A DNA stretch of 64,000 bases. It comes from Symbiodinium microadriaticum (Eukaryota > Sar > Dinophyceae > Suessiales > Symbiodiniaceae). The notes beneath the pieces are model-generated. The model was not told where the DNA came from, ran no database searches, and saw only the letters and a list, made by a program, of their open reading frames with translations. Made by a program: the position numbers and the translations under genes. Numbering within the stretch: position 1 is the first letter of the stretch; every line of letters starts with the position of its first letter. The stretch covers positions 57,515 through 121,514 of the forward strand of contig LSRX01000675.1 of NCBI GenBank assembly GCA_001939145.1, read 5' to 3'. Positions 55,291-64,000 of the stretch are shown here, piece by piece.

Positions 55291-58200
55291 CAGCTTTCTC
55301 GGCTTGCTCCACTGGTTGATTGGTCGAGATACGTCGCACGACTCCTGAGTGTTCAGCCAACGCTTGGTCCGCAGGAGCATCGAGGCCGAGTTCGGGAGCC
55401 TCGAGCAACCGCCTGATTCGACGGCTGGTGAAAACCTCAGGGTTCGGGTTCTTACAGTCATTGCTTCCTTCGCTTCATTCTCTTCAGCTCCAAGCTTCGA
55501 TCCAAGAGGATGTTGGCAAACGAAACCGACAACATACCGCGACCACGAAACTTGCTAAGCATGCGCAAACGATGGGAAGGAGAAAACAAACAATGTATCT
55601 GTCAAAGCAATCAGACAAATAAAGACACAAGACTGCAGACATGCACTCCGGCATTCTCGGACATGTGACAGTGACAGTGACCGCGGAGGCTAATGCCACC
55701 CCGGCAGCCCCAAAGTGCAAAGGCGGCTGCCGCCTTCTGTTTCAATTTCCTTCGAATCCCTTGAGCTCCTTTCGCCTCCCTTCCCAAGCTTGCGAACAGG
55801 GTGCGAAAACTCTGAAAGTTTTTGCGAGCACAAGCAACGGATGGCCATCATTAGACCGATTGCTTGTGCAACGCAATCCGTTGCAGTTCCCACTCTATTG
55901 GCGAAGGATAACATCTGTTTCCCTTCGCGCTCGTGGCTTCTGTTCCGCGCTGATTGACCAGTGCTTGAGGAGACTTTGCGGTATGTCTCCGAACGGCCGC
56001 CGGCAGCCGGTCCCGTTCGGATCCGAGCATCTAGGATCGCAGCAACTTGACATTCTGAAAGTACTCGACCGGCGTAATGTTTGTAGTATGCAGGTCAGAA
56101 AGCTGGATTGGCACATGTTCACGGCGACGTGCTGAGCTTCTCTAAGGTTGTTGGAAAGCTGTAACCGAGCCAGAGCAAATACCACCAAAAGAGTAACTGC
56201 GCCAACAACTTTGTCGAATCACCCGTGCTTTGGGCTTCGCGATATTTCGCGATGAGACGTTCTCAGCCCCAAGTCGACGAGGAAGGAGACATCGCCTGTG
56301 CTTTCGTCGTTCGTCTGCGCTGGTGTGGTGCATCTAGCCTGTGCACAGTTCTCCTCCTAACACTGCATCATAGAGATAAGGCGTAGTCTCGCAGTCTACC
56401 TTGCCAGACCTCCAGGGCGTTCAAGAGTTGTTTGGGTTGGTGCTTCTTTTCGGACAATGAGTTTGCTGTCAGTATCGGAGGCTCAGGACCTCTTGGAATG
56501 CCTGCCAGTCGCGAGCACCGCACAAAGTCATTGGCAGTATACAGCAGCAGGCTGTTTCCAAGAGTCGGGATGTGGTACCTACTGTTTCTGTTCAGCCGGC
56601 ACACGCGTGCGATTGTTTCAGAAAGATCAGAAAAGTGCAAAACAGCACCGTGTAGGTCTAGAGTCTGGTGTCTAGACACAGCTGCGAAGTTGTATTCAGA
56701 TAGTCAGATAGCCCTGCGAGTGCGCTACCGAGTGCTAATTTAGATAACCAGTACAGTAGCTGCAATAGAGATGGTGCTCACATGCCCTGTTCCAATATTC
56801 ATGTTGGGCAGGTGCGACATTTGCTGGCACAAGCGTCGACAAAGTATATTCCCGCGATGGACCATAGGTTTCTCATGTCCGGTTGACACAGATGCGGTTA
56901 GGTTGCTGCATTCTCCGTGCAGGCCAAGGCAAGCGAATGTGACAGGTGGCTTTACCTGCTTGCATTGAGAGACTTGTGTCAGAAGCTCGTCGTCGCAAGT
57001 CTGTGCCTGGATTTTCAGATCTTGTTATTTATGCAGACGTCAGCCTGGCAGCAGAGACTGTCAACTTGCCTGCAAGCACGGCACTCTGCACCCGCACTCT
57101 CAAGTTGAGGACATTGTAAGTAGGAGGGCTACATCATGCTACATCTGCATCTACCTCCTACAAAACTATGCCATTGATTAACGAAGAAACGGCGTTCTAC
57201 CCTCTTTAGGCGATTGTCATAGGAATCGTATTTCGGGCATAGGACATAGGATCCTCAATGCCTCTAGGACTTCAAGCCACATTTCGGGAATCACTCCACC
57301 AGGTGTTGGCGCCAAGATGCAATTTCAATGCCTTGGCGACCCCGTAATCATATCTCGCCATTGCCTTGCCGGGGGACGCCTTCTCTTTACCCTTTTCACT
57401 CGCCCCGCTTCTCACTCGATGGCAAGGCTTTGCACCGGGCTTTTCGATGTAATCCTGATTATACACTGCCTTCTGCGGATTCTCAGGTCTTTGGCCGGCG
57501 AGGTTTTGACAACGAGCCCACAGGCTCCTCCATGGAATTGCCTTCCAAGTAACCATGTCTGCCTCCATAGGAGCTCTGATCTAGTGAATCTACTGCAAAC
57601 ATGCTGCACTGGCTTCTGTGGAGGTAGGCGTGTGATACACCCCACCTACATTCCAGGACCGAGCTGCATTGCAGGCTCATGGATGTATTTACTGAAGCAC
57701 TGCAACACTACCGTTTGTTCTCAGAGGCCTCGGTCCACATATCCTTGCTCCTTCCTTTCCGTACTTGACTAGGCCGGACAGAAGATAATAAGCACGCTAA
57801 GAGTAGCCATTCAAAGTCGAAGGCGGCCTTCTGCAGAAGATCTGGTATAAACATCAGGGTTGCAGTCTTGCATTTTTGTCGGCAGACGGGTTGCAGTCGG
57901 TGTGTATTTGCTTGCGCCTGGTGGTACTGCAGGAGCAAGGGTGGAAGCCGACAATAAAAAAGAGGAGTCTGACAGCGACTGAGACATGTGAATCAATGCC
58001 TGCAAGTCGGCATGCAGTCAGTGTTTCCCGAGACGCCCGTGCACACAATGTCCTGCTCGTGGTCGATATGGGCTGTTGTCACTACAAAAAGCTACCAGGA
58101 AGACTGCCTGTCGACTGCTGCACAAATCATGCTCGCAGGGGCGGGACATGTAGACACTCTGTGTGGGAAGCTTGTTTAGTGGCAGTGTGCAATCAGTGAG

Positions 58201-58930
58201 TCTCTGTCTCACGTGCGTAGCAGCTGGCCAGAAATCTTGGCTGGCTGAGACATGTTGGAAACAAGTTTCCAATGCGCTTCGAGAAGCAAGTACCATTCGC
58301 TCACAGCCGCTGATTTGGCGATGTGTTGGCAAGTAGATTGCATGCAAGGCACAGTTGTTTATTCGTGGACTGCCTGTATCGTTTTGCTGGACGCGCCTCC
58401 AATCCAATGCAAGCTTGGCTTGGGAGCTTTGGCCGGTGCCAAGGGCTTCCAGGCGCGGAAGTGTCTGGTGTTATGAGTTGTGTGGGAATGGACTACAGCG
58501 ACTGGTTCTCCTTATGCTTATTTCAGCTCCTTCTGCACCTGCTGCTGCTTTTATTGCCATTACAACGACGTTTGCGACTACGACCACTAGGAACACTACG
58601 ACCACTGCGAATGCTACGGCCCCATTACTGCCACTACGACGACGACTAAGACCACTACGACCACTACCGCATGTTCGACGAAAGTAGTGCGGTTACACGT
58701 CAAACCCACCAATTGCCCACTGTGGAGCAAACGTTGCAACATATTTTCGTTCAATCCCCGACCGACCTGTGCAACACATGAATTCGTGTGATTTCTTTTT
58801 GATATAATTTAATTAATTCGGCATTGGGGTGCCGGAGTGAGGCCGCGAGGCCGCGAGATGAGGGTTTGAGATGAGGTGCTGAAGCGAGGCCGTGAGACCG
58901 CGAGGTCAAGGCTGCACGGTCAGGCCGCGA
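55291..58930. other. 3.6 kb with no supported gene; ACC/ACG triplet tract at 58560-58680
   Basis: Short ORFs only. From 58560 to 58680 a degenerate ACGACCACTAC tract gives a poly-Thr frame (ITTTFATTTTRNTTTT), which I regard as simple repeat. Confidence 0.5.
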
Positions 58931-58939
58931 GGTCAGTCT

Positions 58940-59887
58940 ATCCCACAGCAACAGGTTTTTGTGCGATAGTAGGCTCATGGTCGTGGCACCGGTTGCAGTA
59001 GCAATTACCACAAGCATCATCAGCGCGAATGCCACCACCGCTATCTTACCTCGCAGCGCTATGTGCCCATCCCATCCCCCGTTCGTCCACGCAAAATTTC
59101 TCGTCAATGCATCTTGTGCAAACCGGTTCTGAGTTCAACCATAACGACGCCCCATACATGGGGTTTTCACAACAGATCCCACAGTAGCATCGGCTGTAAA
59201 CACGATATCGAGGTTGTGCTTTGTTTCTATTTCTGCAGATTCATTGAATAACCCGAATCGCTTTTCGTCTGTCTGAAAGGTGCCCATGGATGCTAGCCCT
59301 GCGGCAGTCTCGTCGAAAGCAAGGGCTCGGCTGCCGAGATTATCAACTGAGGATTGTAGAGGTTGAGCAGGCCAAGTGGATGTTCTGAAAGCAAACTTAC
59401 GTTTTTGCAAGGGCACTCACTGTCTGAATTGCGGAGGCCTCGACCTCGAAGTGGATCGATGAATTCGCCTGCGCAGCTCTCTGCCCCTTGGCCTGCGAGA
59501 CCCAGGATTCAGGTAACCGGGGCGGCTGGAGTCTCCGGTGCTTTCGCAGTCAAATGCCAAACTGTAGGTTGAGTGCGCAAGACCACCGACAATTTACCTT
59601 CGGCAGTTGCGCAAGAACCCTGCACATCGCATAAGGTCAGTTGATTCTGGATGACAGGTTCCGCTTCAGTGACAGTGAGATCTAGGTGCAGTGGTATTCG
59701 CTGATCTCCACAGCTGACACTCAAGCTCTCCAGAGCTTGACCTTCTCTCACTAGAATGCGATCCAGCGTGACAGTATTTCTGCAGTAAATATTGGGAGGC
59801 GGATCGGAAGCACCTCCGATGTGGGTGCACCGTTACGACGGCGAAGAGCACTCCCACCCTTTTTATACGTGGAGGCTGCTTGGCCAT
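58940..59887 (-). CDS. putative multi-exon gene for a secreted or single-pass membrane protein
   Basis: Several minus-strand pieces look like exons of one gene. An ATG at 59887 opens MAKQPPRIKRVGVLFAVVT, a signal-anchor-like start. From about 59840 to 59515 another frame reads a Cys-containing ectodomain-like segment (GASDPPPNIYCRNTVTLDRI, LSVSCGDQRIPLHLDL, LTLCDVQGSCATAEG). Further exon-like stretches follow: KGQRAAQANSSIHFEVEA near 59480-59420, then SSVDNLGSRALAFDETAAGL and KHNLDIVFTADATVG at about 59390-59150. The last piece, from 59060, holds a transmembrane helix (IAVVAFALMMLVVIATATGA). Introns between these pieces have GT donors in places, but I could not fix every border. No family recognised. 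Confidence 0.35.
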
Positions 59888-59889
59888 GA

Positions 59890-60779
59890 TGGTCGGTCAG
59901 AAACCATTCCGAAGACTACTTGACGACTGAAAGAAAGGCCATCAGCCCCTTCCTGCGCTTCGATGGCCTCTTGCCCAACATGCCAGATGCCTAGGGGGTG
60001 GTACAGGATGGTTAATTGTCCATGCCAACTTTCGAGCAATTCCGAGCTGAGCTCGATGACCCGTGCTGGTGTCACATGTGATCATAAGTAATCATATGTA
60101 CAGCCGAGCCTGAGGCTGTATGCCTTTGGCGGGCGCAATCAGGAGGACGGCCCTTTGAACACAGCCAGATTCTGAGTTCCGCCGAATTCTCCATGAGCTG
60201 ATTGTTGTGTTTTGCTGTTTATTTTCCGTTGTTTGAACACTTATCTTTTAGTCTGGGTGTCTCGGGCATCGCAAAGGTGTGCGCGGACAGGGTTTGGCTT
60301 TGTTGACCACCGTTTCTCGACAGTGGTGGACCCTCCAAAGGACAAAATATCAGAAAGTTTCCGCACTTCTGTGAAGCAGTCTTTATCTTTGAAGTAAAGC
60401 CAAGCGCTTTCTCCCTCGCCCGCGCATGCGGGTTTTCCGAGCCTTATGTCCCTCGTTTCAGAGTGCGATTCCTCTGGGTGGGTGACTTCCACGCTGTAAT
60501 AGTTGCACGGATTTTGGCTGTGTGGCTTCGCTTGTGGTTGAGCCTCTGGCTTCGAAGGCTTCGAGTGTATTGGTGCAGTGCTGTCCCGGCATTCCGGGCA
60601 CTTTCCTGCAGGAACAGCCTTAGCCTGTCACCTCTCCAGGTCGAGATCTTCAACACCTGGCACGGCTGCTGGGCGCACCCCTTAGACTCGTGGGCGACGG
60701 AAACGCACAATGACTCACAAAGTCCAGTGTTTCATGTGCCGGCCTGTTCGCGCAACCTGAACGGAAAGTCGAAGCTTCT
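59890..60779. other. stretch with no firmly supported gene
   Basis: A minus-strand open stretch at 60075-59863 (ELSSELLESWHGQLTILYHP...) has a natural composition and could be an upstream exon of the neighbouring putative gene, but it starts only at GTG and its join is unclear. Nothing else is recognisable. Confidence 0.4.
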
Positions 60780-61696
60780 AAATACGCCTCAGAATATCTT
60801 ACAGTATAGAACACTTCCCTTATATACCCACTGTATATACCTTGTAGAATACCATCTGGAATAAGCTGTAGAATACCTTATAGGAGACCCCCTGTATATG
60901 GTCAGGTGTCTGGCATTCCCGGCGGTGGGGGCGTGTTCCTGTTTTTATTGACCTTAGCCTGTACTTTAAGCCCTACCCTCCCTAAGCCCGTTCAACTCGA
61001 AGCCTTATACCGTTTTACCCAAACCCTAAACCCCAAACTCGAAGGCTTAAGCTAGACCCCAGACCCCAAACCCCCAGTGCCTGACCATATATGACACCCC
61101 CTGCATACCGTGTTTGTTCCTTATGAAATACCGTACCTATAGAGCACCCTGTAGGCAAGGTTTGATACGGGAAATGGGCTTTATATAAAGAATATCAGGA
61201 GGAGCGCAAGATCTGAGAATTCCACAAATAAATTATAGCTTGTTGAGTAAGAGATTTCTATGACGGAAATCAGGAACGTGGAAGAATGTTGTAATTGAGG
61301 GCTATTTATGAAGGAAATCAGGAATCTAGGACAGTAGCCTACAGGATGCCTTGCAGAACAACCTTTCTGCAAACCTGGCGAATTACGTATAGACCTCCCT
61401 GAGCAATACCTCATAGAGTACCCTCTTATACCTTATATATACCTTATTGAATACCCCAGACCCTAGACAAGACCTTCTAGAATACCACTCATATATATCC
61501 AATGGAGTGCCCTATGGAATACCTTATACAATGCCCTACAGAATACCCTATAGAATGCCCTATAGAATACCTCATAAAAATACCCCCCTATACACCGCAT
61601 ATATGCCTGATAGAAGGCCATCTGGCACACGCTATAGAATTCCTTTTGGACTACCCTTGTAAGAAACCCCTTGTATACCTTATATATACCCTATAA
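60780..61696. repeat. degenerate TAGAATACC(T/C)TATA minisatellite region
   Basis: Two dense parts (60780-60900 and 61385-61690) consist of 14-20 bp units such as TATAGAATACCCTATAGAATG. Between them are degenerate AACCCTAAACCCC words (61015-61080) and AT-rich sequence. A Tyr/Pro-rich ORF across the second part is a by-product of the repeat. Confidence 0.7.
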
Positions 61697-62420
61697 GAAA
61701 ACTGGTGCTATCGAACCGCCCTTCGCTGTCCTCATGTTCGGAAAACGCAGAGGTTGCGTAGCACCTGATTTTCTGAAACGACAACCTTCAGAGAATTTGC
61801 TGCTGTCGAACCGCCCCAGTTTGTTGTCCGTATCTGCAATGGATAGCACTTAACGCACGATTGGGCAACACGAAATTTTCTGAAGGGTTCCGTTTCAGCA
61901 AATTTGCTGCTATCGAACCACACCTGTTTGTTGTCAGTTGTGCAATGGATAACACAGCAGCGCAGCGGTTCGATGACACCAAGTTTTCCGAAAGGAAACC
62001 CTTTAGAAAATTTGGTGCCATCGAACCGCCCTTCACTGTCTCCTTTGTGCGGTTCGATATGTTCGACAGCACCAAGTTTTCTGAAACGACACCCTTCGGA
62101 AAATTTGCTTCTGTCGAACCACTCCTGTTTGCTGTCAGTATTTGCAATGGATAACACAACAGCACAACGGTTAGATAGCACCAACTTTTCGAAAATTTGG
62201 TGCTGTCGAACTGCCCTTCGCTGTCCTCATTGTCGGAAAGCGCAGCGGTTCGATAGCATCAGTTTTTTGAAGGAACTCCTTCGGAGAATTGGTGCTGTCG
62301 AACCGCCCCTCTTTGTTGTCAGTATCTGCAATGGATAACACAGCAGCACAGCGGTTCGATGGCACCAAACTTTCTGAAAGGAAACCATTCAGAAATTTGC
62401 TGCCTTCGAACCGCCCCTCT

Positions 62421-62680
62421 TTGTTGTCTGTATGTGCAATTCAGAACACAATAACGCACGATTCGGTAGCACTAAATTTGCTTAAGGGTTCCCTTTCGGA
62501 ATACTTGGTGCTATCGAACCACTCCCGTTTGTTGTCAGTTTTGCATATGGATAACAGAGCAGCGCAGCGGTTCGATAGCACCGAATTTTCTGAAAGGAAA
62601 CCCTTCAGAAAATTTGATGCTGTTGAACCGCCCTTTGCTGTCCTCATAGTCGGAAAACGCAGCGGTTCGATAGCACCAAC
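62421..62680 (+). repeat. 260 bp segment duplicated within the satellite, copy 1
   Basis: Matches 63001-63260 at a constant offset of 580 bp with only a few substitutions (for example ACAATAACG versus ACGATAACA). It covers about two and a half modules, so the array also expands by multi-module units. Confidence 0.85.
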
Positions 62681-63000
62681 TTTTTTTTCAAGGGGTTCGA
62701 ACCACCCCTCGTTGTTGTCAGTGTTTGCACTGGATAACACAGCAGCACAACGGTTCGATAGCGCCACATTTTCTGAAACCCTTCAAAAAGTTTGGTTCTA
62801 TCGAACCGCCCTTCATTGTCCTCATTGTTGGAAATCGCAGCGGTTTGATGGCACCCTTGGAAAATTTTCGGTGCCATCGAACCGCCGTTCTTTGTTGTCA
62901 GTATCTGCAATGGATGACACAGCAGCGCAGCGGTTCTATAGCACCAACTTTTATGAAAGCACACCCTTCATAAAAGTTGCTGCTGTCGAACAGCTCCGGT

Positions 63001-63260
63001 TTGTTGTCTGTATGTGCAATTCAGAACACGATAACACACGATTCGGTAGCACTAAATTTGCTTAAGGGTTCCCTTTCGGAATACTTGGTGCTATCGAACC
63101 ACTCCCGTTTGTTGTCAGTTTTGCATATGGATAACAGAGCAGCGCAGCGGTTCGATAGCACCGAATTTTCTGAAAGGAAACCCTTCAGAAAATTCGATGC
63201 TGTTGAACCGCCCTTTGCTGTCCTCATAGTCGGAAAACGCGGCGGTTCGATAGCACCAAC
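63001..63260 (+). repeat. 260 bp segment duplicated within the satellite, copy 2
   Basis: Partner of 62421-62680. The array ends right after this copy, at CACCAACTGTCATCC. Confidence 0.85.
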
Positions 63261-63262
63261 TG

Positions 63263-63935
63263 TCATCCCGTACCGCCTGAAAATGTTAAAAACTCACTTT
63301 CGAACCAATTGAAACCATTTTCAAATCCTGTCACCCTCATCCCGCACCTGCTGAAACTTTCAAACGTTTGATTTGTCGAATCTATTGAAGCGATTGAAAC
63401 TTTCGAAAGAGGGTGGGCAGGCTTTCAAAAGTTTCAATAGTTTTGAGAGTTTCAAGAGTTTAAAGTTTCAAAAGGTTCTCGGGTCTAATGGTGTATGGAT
63501 CCAATGTCCCATTGCGCACTATCGCATGTACAATGCAAGGCGCCTCCGAATTTCACAAGCGCAGGACCGAGCTCCGAGCCCGGCCAAAATGTCCTGAATG
63601 TAGCCAATTTGTCCTGGAAGCCGTTGTTTCGAACGTTTCTTGGTCGCCTTGTAAGGGTTTTTTGCTTGAATGACCCCCGACTAAAGTCAAGATCAAGGGA
63701 TTGTGTTCACTGAATGACACGAGCCCAATGAAACCCTGGAATGTGCATGATGCATCTGTGACTGCTATGATGCCGAATGGCTTTGGCTCAAGACTGGACA
63801 ACGACTGGCTTGGTCGCACAAAAGAATGTCTGCGCGAATGTGTGTCCGTATGTGATGCCATTCAACAAACTTTTTCCACTCAAAAATCTTTTCTCCAATC
63901 AACAAAAAATTTCCCTTCCCTTTTCAATACGAGAG
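63263..63935. other. spacer with degenerate AGTTTCAA words, no gene
   Basis: 63270-63480 contains repeated GAAACTTTC, AGTTTCAA and related words. The rest holds only short ORFs. Confidence 0.5.
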
Positions 63936-64000
63936 AATGAGGAAGGAAGGGAAGGGAAGGGAAGGGAAGGGAAGGGAAGGGAAGGGAAGGGAAGGGAAGG
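63936..64000 (+). repeat. (GGGAA)n pentanucleotide run, cut by the window end
   Basis: After a GAGGAAGG lead-in the sequence is pure AAGGG repeats to the last base, so the true length is unknown. Confidence 0.95.

Larger units (their letters stand above)
61697..63262. repeat. satellite array of alternating palindromic modules
   Basis: About twelve modules recur every 100 bp or so. One type is a stem GGTGCTATCGAACC ... GGTTCGATAGCACC around either a spacer of about 30 base pairs (CCTTCGCTGTCCTCAT...GGAAAACGC) or one of about 48 (TTTGTTGTCAGTATTTGCAA...AACACAGCAGCGC). These are joined by a second palindrome, AATTTTCTGAAA ... CCTTCAGAAAATT. Right-hand stems lie near 61967, 62051, 62167, 62245, 62351, 62569, 62661, 62752, 62842, 62931, 63147 and 63240. 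ORFs running through the array on both strands are by-products. Confidence 0.85.

Noticed and set aside
62690-62705. GGTTCGAACC, a tRNA T-loop-like word
   Set aside because: It belongs to the palindromic satellite stem; no acceptor or anticodon stem can be built around it.
62289-63065. 258-codon ORF in the satellite region
   Set aside because: It runs across several repeat modules, and ORFs also run through the array on the opposite strand, so openness is a by-product of the repeat.
63772-63792. TTTGGCTCAAG, possible relict spliced leader
   Set aside because: Only the 3' 11 bases fit; upstream bases diverge and no gene follows. A similar short match at 50837-50847 is equally weak.

Overview
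The window reads as nuclear DNA of a photosynthetic dinoflagellate, probably a Symbiodiniaceae-like alga. Four things point there. There are tandem genes for chlorophyll a-c light-harvesting polyproteins with FVAP-type plastid-targeting leaders. Their introns use GC as well as GT donors and nearly all end AG|G. There are interstitial TTTAGGG-type telomere-like tracts. There is a ubiquitin-like/ankyrin protein of a kind common in these algae. Real coding sequence is sparse, and most short ORFs in the window look like chance.

Layout. 1-23.6 kb: no gene I can support. It holds TAG-triplet arrays (3.2-3.6 kb, with one N), a diverged 0.35 kb repeat pair (15.2 and 17.0 kb), an AT-rich island with telomere-like tracts and a long palindrome (18.3-20.2 kb), and a hairpin cluster (20.4-20.6 kb). 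23.65-32.1 kb: two tandem light-harvesting genes. Copy 1 (23650-28157) can be assembled into ten exons encoding about 657 aa. Copy 2 (29286-31789) has six exons encoding about 666 aa. From copy 1 exon 5 onward the two are almost identical over about 2.5 kb, introns and 3' flank included. Upstream they are diverged, and the four 5' introns of copy 1 are absent from copy 2. 32.6-34.6 kb: a decayed retroelement with an A1-internal-B1-A2-B2 split-direct-repeat layout. 37.1-40.1 kb: a Ubl plus ankyrin-repeat gene. 44.2-49.2 kb: a long tyrosine-recombinase retroelement (small membrane ORF, gag-like ORF, then RT-RNase H-recombinase) broken by about three frameshifts. 49.8-54.7 kb: a second split-direct-repeat element, with reverse-transcriptase halves in opposite orientations. 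58.9-59.9 kb: a possible minus-strand gene for a secreted or membrane protein. 60.8-64 kb: repeats, including a 1.6 kb array of palindromic hairpin modules and a terminal GGGAA pentanucleotide run.

Functionally, the two light-harvesting genes would supply thylakoid antenna proteins as polyproteins of three LHC domains. The ankyrin protein is probably a protein-interaction scaffold. The rest is dominated by retroelements of the split-repeat (PAT/Ngaro/DIRS-like) type and by satellite DNA. All exon borders come from reading frame, splice dinucleotides and the paralogous copy. No transcript data were available.
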